Shown here: piece by piece, positions 26,994 through 35,291 of the stretch | How positions within the stretch are numbered: the first letter of the stretch is position 1 | Layout: every line of letters begins with the position of its first letter | Source: SELP01 sp035969385 | GTDB taxonomy: Bacteria > Pseudomonadota > Alphaproteobacteria > Rhodobacterales > Rhodobacteraceae | Assembly (NCBI RefSeq): GCF_035969385.1 | Contig: NZ_JAYKKJ010000002.1 | Span: 375,237 to 439,236, forward strand | Length of the DNA stretch: 64,000 bases | Reading direction: 5' to 3' | Made by a program: the position numbers and the translations under genes | The notes under the pieces: model-generated | Databases searched by the model: none | Seen by the model: only the letters and a program-made list of their open reading frames with translations | What the model was told of the DNA's origin: nothing

Positions 26994-27955
26994 GCGTCGG
27001 ACGCTTTACCCCTGAAACAACCCGGTTGGATGATGCTGCCCGCGCCGGGTGGCTTTATTATGTCGCAGGCAACACGCAGGACGAGATTGCCCGAAAGCTG
27101 GGGGTCAGCCGACAATCGGCGCAGCGCCTTGTGGCGACGGCGGTGTCTGAACGGCTGGTGAAGGTGCGGATGGATCACCCCATCGCCTTGTGCATGGACC
27201 TTTCGGGCGCTTTGCGGGACCGGTTCGGGATCGACTTTTGCGAGGTGGTTCCCTCTGACCCGGATGCGCCGGGCCTGTTGACGGGGGTTGCGATTGCGGC
27301 GGCTGCCGAGATTGAACGGGTTCTCAAGCGGGAGGAACCACAGATCGTGGCACTGGGCACTGGCCGCGCGTTGAAAGCCACCGTGGAACAGGTGGGTCGG
27401 ATGTCCTGCCCGGACCACAAGATCGTATCGCGGCTGGGCAACGTCATGGAGGACGGCGCCGCGACCGCGTATAACGCGACGATCCGGCTGGCCGAAAGGG
27501 TCGGCGCGCCGCATTACCCCTATCCGCTCCCAGTGCTTGCCGCCGATCCCGAAGAATTGGCCCGCCAGCACGCGCAGGCCGCGGTGCGCAATACGGTTGC
27601 CCTCGCGCAGCGGGCCGACCTGACTTTGGTGGGCATCGGCCAGATGGACAACACCGCGCCGATGTTCGTCGATGGCTTTCTGACGCCGCAACAGCACGCG
27701 GAACTTCTGGCGGCAGGAGCAGTCGGAGAGATCACATCCTGGGTCTATGACGCAGAGGGACGGGTCATTGAGCATGATGTGACGGCGCGGGTCACCTCTG
27801 TACCGTTCCCTCTTGCACCGGGTCACAGGGCGATCGGGGTTGCCGTCGGGGCGTCCAAGGTGCCTGCGATCATCGCCGCGCTACGGGGCGGGTTGATCAA
27901 TGGTTTGATCACGAACGAAGCGACCGCCGAAGCGATCCTGGCGAAATCGGTCTGA
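26990..27955 (+). CDS. SorC/DeoR-type sugar-binding transcriptional regulator
   Basis: 321-residue SorC-family repressor or activator. N-terminal helix-turn-helix (residues ~14-55: YVAGNTQDEIARKLGVSRQSAQRLV), then the large sugar-phosphate-binding domain (LGTGRALKATVEQ, GQMDNTAPMF, GEITSWVYDAEGR). GTG start overlaps the HAD stop as GTGA, indicating translational coupling. It immediately precedes the SmoE-like gene, whose promoter carries a dyad suited to a dimeric or tetrameric regulator. Confidence 0.9.
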   Translation: MSVGRFTPETTRLDDAARAGWLYYVAGNTQDEIARKLGVSRQSAQRLVATAVSERLVKVRMDHPIALCMDLSGALRDRFGIDFCEVVPSDPDAPGLLTGVAIAAAAEIERVLKREEPQIVALGTGRALKATVEQVGRMSCPDHKIVSRLGNVMEDGAATAYNATIRLAERVGAPHYPYPLPVLAADPEELARQHAQAAVRNTVALAQRADLTLVGIGQMDNTAPMFVDGFLTPQQHAELLAAGAVGEITSWVYDAEGRVIEHDVTARVTSVPFPLAPGHRAIGVAVGASKVPAIIAALRGGLINGLITNEATAEAILAKSV

Positions 27956-28014
27956 ATTAACTCCAAGAAATTCAACGCTATGGAAGGTCTTTTCGGGCGC
28001 CCGAAAGGCCCCCC

Positions 28015-28064
28015 TTGACACGACTCGGTCTTTTAATGAGTATTTGCCCACTGACTTAGCAAAT
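28015..28064 (+). promoter_or_regulatory. Promoter and operator-like dyad of the polyol operon
   Basis: TTGACA at 28015-28020, 17-base spacer, GAGTAT at 28038-28043 as a poor -10, overlapped by the dyad ATTTGC-N11-GCAAAT (28042-28064). The dyad lies at the probable start of transcription, a fitting site for the SorC regulator next door. Confidence 0.5.
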
Positions 28065-28091
28065 GCCCAAGTCGGGCATATGGGAGGAAAT

Positions 28092-29396
28092 ATGACCAAG
28101 ACATTCCGCGCCCTTCTGGGCGCCACCGCGCTGTGTTCCGTTGGTGCGATCGCCTCGGCCGAGACGATCACCATCGCCACCGTGAACAACGGCGACATGA
28201 TCCGCATGCAGGGTTACACCGACCAGTTCACCGCACAGACCGGAATCGAGGTCGAGTGGGTGACGCTGGAAGAGAACACTCTGCGTCAGCGTGTAACCAC
28301 CGACATCACCACCAACGGCGGCCAGTTCGACATCATGACCATCGGCATGTACGAAGCCCCGATCTGGGGGGCGAACGGCTGGCTGATCGCTCTTGATGAT
28401 CTGAGCGAAGAATACGACGTCGATGACATCCTGCCGGCAATGGCCGGGGGTCTGTCGCACGACGGCACGCTCTACGCGGCCCCGTTCTATGGCGAATCTT
28501 CGATGGTCATGTATCGCACCGACCTGATGGAAGCTGCCGGCCTTGAAATGCCCGCGTCCCCGACCTGGGAATTCATTGCAGAAGCCGCTGCCGCGATGAC
28601 CGACCGCGACAACGACATCAACGGCATCTGCCTGCGCGGCAAGGCCGGTTGGGGTGAGGGCGGTGCCTTCATCAACGCCATGGCAAACTCTTTCGGCGCC
28701 CGTGTCGTCGACGAGAACTGGGTCGCACAGCTTGACAGCGAAGCCTGGGCCAACACCCTGAACTTCTACAAGAACATGATGGACGCGTCCGGCCCGACCG
28801 GCTATGCCACCAACGGCTTTAACGAAAACCTGTCGCTGTTCAACCAGGGCAAGTGCGGCATGTGGATTGACGCCACCGTTGCTGCATCTTTCGTGACCAA
28901 CCCCAATGACTCGGAAGTTGCGGACAGCGTTGGTTTTGCTTTGGCCCCGAACACCGGCCTTGGCAAGAACGGCAACTGGCTCTGGGCTTGGGCGCTTGCC
29001 ATCCCGGCGGGCACCCAGCAGGAAGCAGCCGCCAAGCAGTTCATCGAATGGGCCACCTCGAAAGAGTATATCGAGCTGGTTGCTGCCAATGAAGGCTGGG
29101 CCAACGTGCCTCCGGGTGCGCGTCAGTCTCTCTATGACAATCCTGAGTATCAGGCCGTGCCGTTCGCGCAGATGACCTTGGACTCGATCCTGTCGGCTGA
29201 CCCGAACAACCCGACCGTGGACCCTGTTCCCTACACCGGCATCCAGTTCATGGCCATCCCCGAGTTCGCCGGCTTCTGGACCGAAGTGAGCCAGGAATTC
29301 TCTGCCGCCTACGCAGGTCAGCAGACGGTAGAGGAGGCACTCGCCAAGGGCCAGGCCATCGTCAACGAAGCTCTCGAAGGCGCAGGTTACCAGTAA
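28092..29396 (+). CDS. smoE: ABC polyol transporter, substrate-binding protein
   Basis: Periplasmic receptor, 434 residues, of the family-1 extracellular solute-binding proteins. Signal peptide residues 1-23 with cleavage at ASA-E. Sorbitol/mannitol binding is inferred from the operon: two permeases, ATPase, SmoS-like and MtlK-like dehydrogenases follow in the order known from Rhodobacter sphaeroides. AGGAAA precedes the ATG at 28092. A GC-rich hairpin follows the stop. Confidence 0.88.
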   Translation: MTKTFRALLGATALCSVGAIASAETITIATVNNGDMIRMQGYTDQFTAQTGIEVEWVTLEENTLRQRVTTDITTNGGQFDIMTIGMYEAPIWGANGWLIALDDLSEEYDVDDILPAMAGGLSHDGTLYAAPFYGESSMVMYRTDLMEAAGLEMPASPTWEFIAEAAAAMTDRDNDINGICLRGKAGWGEGGAFINAMANSFGARVVDENWVAQLDSEAWANTLNFYKNMMDASGPTGYATNGFNENLSLFNQGKCGMWIDATVAASFVTNPNDSEVADSVGFALAPNTGLGKNGNWLWAWALAIPAGTQQEAAAKQFIEWATSKEYIELVAANEGWANVPPGARQSLYDNPEYQAVPFAQMTLDSILSADPNNPTVDPVPYTGIQFMAIPEFAGFWTEVSQEFSAAYAGQQTVEEALAKGQAIVNEALEGAGYQ

Positions 29397-29411
29397 GCAG
29401 TCCTGACTGCA

Positions 29412-29438
29412 GAGGGGCGGCATATCCCGCCGCCCCTC
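29412..29438 (+). other. Intercistronic hairpin after smoE
   Basis: GAGGGGCGGC / GCCGCCCCTC perfect 10-bp stem, 7-base loop, without a T-run, in the 125-base gap before smoF. Such hairpins typically protect the abundant binding-protein mRNA from 3' decay while letting some transcription pass. Confidence 0.6.
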
Positions 29439-29521
29439 ACCCATGTTTCCATTTTTCACTTTTCAGGCGACCATCACGCCCGGCCGGAATGTGCGGTCAG
29501 GCAACGGAGGAGAAGCATCCC

Positions 29522-30388
29522 ATGGCAACCAAGGCGTCCCGATCCGCGGCCCGCATGATGATGGCCCCGGCTGTTGTCCTGCTGCTTGGCTGGATGCTGG
29601 TCCCCCTCATCATGACTTTGTGGTTCTCGTTCCGAACCTATCTGCCGCTACGTGGTGGCGACCAGGGCTGGACCGGGTTCGACAACTACATTCGCTTCGT
29701 CAGTTCCAGTTCGTTCTGGCCCGCGGTCCAGACGACACTCGTCATCGTCCTGGGCGTTCTGATTATTACTGTCGTGCTGGGGATCCTGATCGCGATGTTG
29801 CTGGATCAGCCGATCTGGGGACAGGGCGTTGTCCGTATCCTTGTGATTGCTCCGTTCTTCGTCATGCCCACCGTTTCGGCACTGGTCTGGAAGAACATGT
29901 TCATGGACCCGGTGAATGGCCTTTTCGCACATCTGTGGCGGTTCTTCGGGGCTGATCCGGTCAGTTGGCTGTCGGATGCCGCTACGCCTTCGATCATCCT
30001 GATCGTCAGCTGGCAGTGGCTGCCGTTTGCCACGCTGATCCTCTTGACCGCGATCCAGTCTCTGGACAGCGAACAACTGGAAGCGGCCGAGATGGACGGT
30101 GCACCGCAGCTGAAGCGCTTCTTCTACATCATCCTGCCGCACCTTGCCCGCGCGATTACAATCGTGATCCTGATCCAAACAATCTTTCTTCTGGCCGTCT
30201 TCGCCGAGATTTTCGTGACCACAGGTGGTGCCTTTGGGACTCGCACCTTGTCCTACCTGATCTTCCAACGCGTGCTGGAAAGCCAGAACATCGGTTTGGG
30301 GTCCGCCGGTGGCGTCTATGCCATCATCCTTGCAAACATCGTCGCGATCTTCCTGATGCGGATCGTCGGCAAGAACCTGGACAACTGA
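29522..30388 (+). CDS. smoF: ABC polyol transporter permease 1
   Basis: 288-residue MalF-type inner-membrane permease with about six membrane segments. The EAA loop that docks the ATPase reads EQLEAAEMDGAPQLKRFFYI with the following ILP. ATG at 29522 is preceded by a GGAGGAGAAG run; the longer in-frame start at 29489 lies before this Shine-Dalgarno. The next gene begins 2 bases after the stop. Confidence 0.92.
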   Translation: MATKASRSAARMMMAPAVVLLLGWMLVPLIMTLWFSFRTYLPLRGGDQGWTGFDNYIRFVSSSSFWPAVQTTLVIVLGVLIITVVLGILIAMLLDQPIWGQGVVRILVIAPFFVMPTVSALVWKNMFMDPVNGLFAHLWRFFGADPVSWLSDAATPSIILIVSWQWLPFATLILLTAIQSLDSEQLEAAEMDGAPQLKRFFYIILPHLARAITIVILIQTIFLLAVFAEIFVTTGGAFGTRTLSYLIFQRVLESQNIGLGSAGGVYAIILANIVAIFLMRIVGKNLDN

Positions 30389-30390
30389 TC

Positions 30391-31221
30391 ATGGCCCGTG
30401 CTGTTACCCCCCGCCGCAAGGCACTCAACACCACCGTTGCCTGGGGCATCGGATTGCTCATCTTCTTCCCGATCCTGTGGACGATTCTGACCTCTTTCAA
30501 GACCGAGGCGCAGGCGATCGCAAACCCGCCGATCTTCCTTGGTTTTGACTGGACACTGGAAAACTATGGCGTGGTGATGGAACGCTCGAATTATGCGCGT
30601 TTCCTGTGGAACTCGATCCTCATCGCGGGGGGATCGACGATCCTGGGCCTCATCGTCGCGGTCCCTGCCGCATGGTCGATGGCTTTCGTTCCGTCGAAGC
30701 GGACAAAGGACATCCTGCTCTGGATGCTGTCGACCAAGATGTTGCCAGCCGTTGGTGTGCTCTACCCGATCTACCTGCTTTGCATCAAACTTGGGGTGCT
30801 CGACAACCGGGCGGCACTGGTCGTTATCCTGATGCTGATCAACCTGCCGATCATCGTCTGGATGCTTTACACCTACTTCCGCGAAATTCCCGGCGAGATC
30901 CTTGAAGCCGCGCGAATGGACGGAGCGACCCTCAAGGAAGAAGTGCTCTACATCCTGACGCCCATGGCGATCCCCGGCATCGCGTCGACCCTTTTGCTGA
31001 ACTTCATCCTGGCCTGGAACGAAGCGTTCTGGACGCTGAACCTGACTGCAGTCGACGCCGCGCCGCTGACGGCCTTCATCGCCAGCTACTCCAGCCCCGA
31101 GGGCCTATTCTTCGCGAAACTCAGCGCGGCCTCGACCATGGCCATCGCACCGATCCTGATCCTTGGCTGGTTCAGCCAGAAACAACTTGTCCGCGGCCTG
31201 ACCTTCGGCGCGGTTAAATAA
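30391..31221 (+). CDS. smoG: ABC polyol transporter permease 2
   Basis: 276-residue MalG-type permease: N-terminal membrane segment (TVAWGIGLLIFFPILWTIL), a TSFKTEAQA stretch typical of MalG proteins, and the EAA loop EILEAARMDGATLKEEVLYI. Forms the heterodimeric channel with the preceding protein. Tight spacing on both sides shows operon membership. Confidence 0.92.
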   Translation: MARAVTPRRKALNTTVAWGIGLLIFFPILWTILTSFKTEAQAIANPPIFLGFDWTLENYGVVMERSNYARFLWNSILIAGGSTILGLIVAVPAAWSMAFVPSKRTKDILLWMLSTKMLPAVGVLYPIYLLCIKLGVLDNRAALVVILMLINLPIIVWMLYTYFREIPGEILEAARMDGATLKEEVLYILTPMAIPGIASTLLLNFILAWNEAFWTLNLTAVDAAPLTAFIASYSSPEGLFFAKLSAASTMAIAPILILGWFSQKQLVRGLTFGAVK

Positions 31222-31232
31222 GAGGACCTGAC

Positions 31233-32237
31233 ATGGGACGCATTACACTTGAAAAAGTGACCAAGAGATTCGGCGATGTGCAGGTCATCCCGCCGCTAGA
31301 CCTTGAAATCAACGATGGGGAGTTCGTGGTTTTCGTCGGGCCTTCGGGCTGCGGGAAATCGACCCTGCTGCGACTGATCGCCGGGCTGGAAGATGTCACC
31401 TCGGGCACGATCAGCATTGACGGCAACGACGCGACCTCCGTTCCCCCGGCAAAGCGGGGGCTGGCGATGGTGTTCCAGTCCTACGCGCTATACCCGCATA
31501 TGACGGTGCGCAAGAACATCGCCTTCCCTATGCGGATGGCGGGGCTGGATCAGGCGGAACAGAACCGGCGGATCGAAAGCGCGGCCAAGGCACTGAACCT
31601 GACCGACTACCTTGATCGCCGGCCCGGCCAGCTTTCGGGTGGGCAGCGGCAGCGGGTCGCCATTGGCCGCGCCATTGTCCGGGAACCGGCTGCCTTCCTG
31701 TTCGACGAACCCCTGTCCAACCTTGATGCCGCGCTGCGCGTTGGGATGCGGTTGGAAATCTCGGAACTGCACAACCGGCTTGCGACCACCATGGTCTATG
31801 TGACCCACGACCAGGTCGAAGCGATGACGATGGCCGACAAGATCGTCGTGCTGCGGGCAGGTAATATCGAACAGGTCGGCAGCCCGCTGGAACTGTATCG
31901 TGAACCGCGCAACACCTTTGTCGCCGGTTTCATCGGCAGCCCGAAGATGAACCTGATCGAAGGGGCCGAAGCGGCAAAGCATGACGCGACCACAATCGGC
32001 GTGCGGCCTGAACATATCTCTGTTTCCGCGACCGAAGGGCTGTGGGAAGGGACCGTCGGCGTGTCCGAACACCTTGGGTCCGATACTTTCTTCCACGTGC
32101 ATGGCACCGGACTTGCCGATGCGATGACGGTCCGCGCGGAAGGCGAGGTGCACATGCGTCATGGCGACAAGATTTTTCTGACCCCGGACCCGGAGAAGAT
32201 CCATCGCTTCGACCAGAACGGGCTGCGCATCGGATGA
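31233..32237 (+). CDS. smoK: ABC polyol transporter ATPase
   Basis: 334-residue MalK/UgpC-type ATPase: Walker A GPSGCGKST (36-44), Q-loop QSYALYPHMTV, signature LSGGQRQRV, Walker B AFLFDEP, H-loop YVTHD, and a C-terminal TOBE/OB regulatory domain (IGVRPEHISV onwards). AGAGGA precedes the ATG. Its stop overlaps the smoS start. Confidence 0.94.
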   Translation: MGRITLEKVTKRFGDVQVIPPLDLEINDGEFVVFVGPSGCGKSTLLRLIAGLEDVTSGTISIDGNDATSVPPAKRGLAMVFQSYALYPHMTVRKNIAFPMRMAGLDQAEQNRRIESAAKALNLTDYLDRRPGQLSGGQRQRVAIGRAIVREPAAFLFDEPLSNLDAALRVGMRLEISELHNRLATTMVYVTHDQVEAMTMADKIVVLRAGNIEQVGSPLELYREPRNTFVAGFIGSPKMNLIEGAEAAKHDATTIGVRPEHISVSATEGLWEGTVGVSEHLGSDTFFHVHGTGLADAMTVRAEGEVHMRHGDKIFLTPDPEKIHRFDQNGLRIG

Positions 32238-33007
32238 AACGGCTGGACGGCAAGACGGCGCTGATCACCGGATCCGCGCGGGGGATCGGGCTTGAGTTTG
32301 CCCGGGCCTATGTTGCCGAGGGCGCGCGCGTCGCGATCTGCGACATCAACCTCGGCGCGGCACAGGCGGCCGCGACCGAACTGGGTGATGCGGCCATGGC
32401 CGTCCATCTGGACGTGACCGATCAGGCCTCCATCGACACCTGCGTCGCGGCAGTGGAAACTGCATTCGGCGGCATCGATATCCTGATCAACAACGCTGCG
32501 CTGTTCACCGCGGCCCCGATTGTCGAGATCAAGCGCCCCGACTACGACCGGGTGTTTTCGGTCAACGTGGCCGGAACCCTGTTCATGATGAAGGCAGTGG
32601 CAAAGGGCATGATCGCGCGGCAGCGCGGCGGCAAGATCATCAACATGGCCTCCCAGGCCGGGCGGCGGGGCGAAAGCCTCGTCGCCGTATATTGCGCGAC
32701 CAAGGCGGCGGTCATCTCCATGACCCAATCCGCGGGCCTGAACCTGATCGAACATGGCATCAACGTGAACGCCATCGCCCCCGGCGTTGTCGACGGGGAC
32801 CATTGGGACGGTGTCGATGCCTTCTTTGCCAAATACGAAGGCAAGGCCCCCGGCCAGAAGAGAAAAGAAGTCGGCGAAGCCGTGCCATTCGGGCGGATGG
32901 GCCGCGCCGATGACCTGACCGGAATGGCCATCTTCCTTGCCTCGAAAGAGGCCGACTACATCGTCGCCCAGACCTACAACGTCGACGGCGGAAACTGGAT
33001 GAGCTGA
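32234..33007 (+). CDS. smoS: Sorbitol dehydrogenase, short-chain type (SmoS-like)
   Basis: 257-residue SDR oxidising D-sorbitol (glucitol) to fructose with NAD in characterised relatives. Rossmann GSARGIG near the N-terminus, NNAALF, catalytic Ser in MASQAG and YxxxK in YCATKAA; the length equals the R. sphaeroides enzyme within a residue or two. ATG overlaps the smoK stop (ATGA), and its own stop overlaps an upstream start option for mtlK. Confidence 0.9.
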   Translation: MKRLDGKTALITGSARGIGLEFARAYVAEGARVAICDINLGAAQAAATELGDAAMAVHLDVTDQASIDTCVAAVETAFGGIDILINNAALFTAAPIVEIKRPDYDRVFSVNVAGTLFMMKAVAKGMIARQRGGKIINMASQAGRRGESLVAVYCATKAAVISMTQSAGLNLIEHGINVNAIAPGVVDGDHWDGVDAFFAKYEGKAPGQKRKEVGEAVPFGRMGRADDLTGMAIFLASKEADYIVAQTYNVDGGNWMS

Positions 33008-33036
33008 TGAAAGACTACGGTGGAAGCGAGGCCCGC

Positions 33037-34500
33037 ATGAAACTCTGCAACGCGACACTGGGCCAATTGCCCGACGGGATCGACCGGCCCCGCTATGATC
33101 GTTCCGCGCTGACCGCCGGGATTGTCCATATCGGGCTTGGCAATTTCCACCGCGCCCATCAGTCGTGGTATCTGCACCGGCTGATGCAGCAGGGGGTGGC
33201 TCTGGACTGGGCCATCGTCGGCGCCGGGGTCCGCCCCTATGACGAAGCGATGCGCCAACGGCTTGCCGCGCAGGATTACCTGACCACGCTGATCGAACTG
33301 GACCCGTCAGGCCAGTCTGCCGAGGTCGTGGGATCGATGATCGACTATGTCCCGATCGTCGAAGGAAACGGCCCGCTGATCGACCGGATGTCGCAAGCCG
33401 ATATTCGCATCGTGGCGCTGACCGTGACCGAGGGCGGCTACTACATTGATCCCGTGACCAAGGGGTTCGATGCGGCGCATCCTGATATCGTGCATGACGC
33501 GGCCAATCCGGACAGCCCCCGGACCGCCTTTGGCGCGATGGTGGCCGCGCTGCGCCGCCGCCGCGACGCGGGCACCGGCCCCTTCACTGGTCAAAGCTGT
33601 GACAATCTTCAGGGCAACGGCGCGATCCTGCGGCAGACCATCGTGTCACTCGCCCGGCTGAGCGATCCGGCGCTTGCCGATTGGATCGACGCGAACTGCA
33701 GTTTCCCCAACTCGATGGTCGATTGCATCGTGCCCGCCACCGGCCCAAAGGAACTGGACCTCGTCCGGGGTCTCGGGATCGAGGATGACGCCCCCGTCAC
33801 CCACGAGAATTTCCGCCAATGGGTGATCGAGGATGATTTCTGCGCGGGCCGCCCGGATTGGGACAAGGCCGGGGCGACCTTCTCGGATCATGTGCACGAC
33901 TACGAGACGATGAAGATCCGCATCCTGAACGCGGGCCATCAGGTGATCGCCAACCCCGGAGAGATCCTTTCGGTGGAAACCATCGCGGGCTGCATGGCGC
34001 ATCCGCTGATCGGCGGGCTGTTCCGCAAGGTCGAAATGGAGTCGATCGTTCCCCATGTCCGGCCCGTGCCCGGCATGACGCCCGAAAGCTATGTTGATCT
34101 GATCGCGCGGCGGTTCTCCAACCCGTCCATCGTCGATACGACGCGCCGGGTCGCCTTTGACGGATCGTCGCGCCACACAGGATTCCTGCTGCCGCTGGTG
34201 CGTAGCGGACTTGCTGCGGGCGTTTCAATCGACGGGCTTGCCCTGGTCGAGGCCCTTTGGGCACGCATGTGCGAAGGGACGCGGGAAGACGGTAGCCGGA
34301 TCGAGCCGAACGACCCCTTCTGGGACGCCCTGCACGCCAAGGCGACCGAGGCCAAGACCCGCCCCGCCGCATGGCTGGAACAGACGACGATCTACGGTGA
34401 CCTTGCCGAGAGCGAGGTCTTCGCATCGGCTTTCACCCGCCACCTGTCCACGATCTGGGCGGAAGGGACCGAGGCCGCGATCCGCGCCTATCTGGGATAA
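33037..34500 (+). CDS. mtlK: Mannitol 2-dehydrogenase (polyol-specific long-chain family)
   Basis: 487 residues; NAD-dependent oxidation of mannitol (also arabinitol or sorbitol in relatives) to ketose. Seen: AGIVHIGLGNFHRAHQ (nucleotide-binding), VTEGGYYIDP, PNSMVDCIVPAT, and the catalytic lysine region MKIRILNAGHQVIA. ATG at 33037 has a GAGG-type Shine-Dalgarno and the conserved MKL.NATL start; a second option at 33007 overlaps the smoS stop and adds ten residues. No fructokinase follows, unlike some smo loci. The 3' end overlaps the convergent phosphatase gene by 13 bases. Confidence 0.92.
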   Translation: MKLCNATLGQLPDGIDRPRYDRSALTAGIVHIGLGNFHRAHQSWYLHRLMQQGVALDWAIVGAGVRPYDEAMRQRLAAQDYLTTLIELDPSGQSAEVVGSMIDYVPIVEGNGPLIDRMSQADIRIVALTVTEGGYYIDPVTKGFDAAHPDIVHDAANPDSPRTAFGAMVAALRRRRDAGTGPFTGQSCDNLQGNGAILRQTIVSLARLSDPALADWIDANCSFPNSMVDCIVPATGPKELDLVRGLGIEDDAPVTHENFRQWVIEDDFCAGRPDWDKAGATFSDHVHDYETMKIRILNAGHQVIANPGEILSVETIAGCMAHPLIGGLFRKVEMESIVPHVRPVPGMTPESYVDLIARRFSNPSIVDTTRRVAFDGSSRHTGFLLPLVRSGLAAGVSIDGLALVEALWARMCEGTREDGSRIEPNDPFWDALHAKATEAKTRPAAWLEQTTIYGDLAESEVFASAFTRHLSTIWAEGTEAAIRAYLG

Positions 34501-35291
34501 TCCGCGCCCGGCAGGCGCCGGGCCAGCCGATCCATCAGGCGGGGGTGCAGCGCCCCACCGGCGACAACCCCGTCGACCTTGGGAACGGGGTTGTTGAACC
34601 GCAGGGCATTGCCGGACCTGTCCGTGGCCCAGCCGCCTGCTTCTTCGATGATCAGGCTTCCGGCGGCGATGTCCCATTCCCAACTGGGGCGCAGGGTCAG
34701 CATCGCATCGAACCTGCCGTTGGCCACAAGACACAGACGATAGGCCAGTGACGACCGGAAACTGCGCTTGAAGTCCGGCGGTGTGCCGTCCTTCCAATGT
34801 TCCGGCGCGAGGTTTGGCCGGGTGGCCAGGACATCCGCCGATTCAATGGAACTCTGCGTTGAAACCTTGATGGCCAACCCGTTCCGGGTGGCCCCGCCGC
34901 CCCGAAAGGCAGCGAACATTTCATCCCGAACCGGCATGTAAACTGCCGCTGCCGTGACCCGCCTGTTCCGAACCACCGCCAGCGAATGCCCCCAATCCTT
35001 GCTGCCCTCGATAAAGGCGCGGGTTCCGTCAATCGGGTCGACGATGAACAGCGTGTCGGAATAGAGCCGCGCGCCATCGTCCTCGGTCTCTTCCGACAGC
35101 CAGCCATAGTCGGGACGCGCCGCGCACAGGTGTTCCCGCAACATGCGGTCAACGGCCAGATCGGCCTCGGTCACCGGGCCAGCGTTGTCGTCCTTTTCCC
35201 AGATCTCCGGATCGGACCGGAAATGACGCATTGCGATGTCGCCTGCCACGCGTGCTGCGCTGACCAGCAGATCAAGATCACTCTCCGGCAA
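34488..35291 (-). CDS. Inositol-monophosphatase-family phosphatase (CysQ-like)
   Basis: 267-residue Mg2+-dependent, Li+-sensitive-type phosphatase. Metal motifs: WLSEETEDD, DPIDGTRAFIEG and WEWDIAAGSLIIEEAGG. Likely removes phosphate from 3'-phosphoadenosine-5'-phosphate or an inositol-type substrate; family motifs alone do not decide. It starts with TTG inside the pmbA stop region (14-base overlap, AAGGG upstream); no ATG is available. Co-transcribed with pmbA. Confidence 0.85.
   Translation of the reverse strand: MPESDLDLLVSAARVAGDIAMRHFRSDPEIWEKDDNAGPVTEADLAVDRMLREHLCAARPDYGWLSEETEDDGARLYSDTLFIVDPIDGTRAFIEGSKDWGHSLAVVRNRRVTAAAVYMPVRDEMFAAFRGGGATRNGLAIKVSTQSSIESADVLATRPNLAPEHWKDGTPPDFKRSFRSSLAYRLCLVANGRFDAMLTLRPSWEWDIAAGSLIIEEAGGWATDRSGNALRFNNPVPKVDGVVAGGALHPRLMDRLARRLPGADYPR

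Noticed and set aside
28056..29459. 467-codon minus-strand frame opposite smoE
   Set aside because: smoE has a signal peptide, Shine-Dalgarno and operon context; the reverse frame has none.
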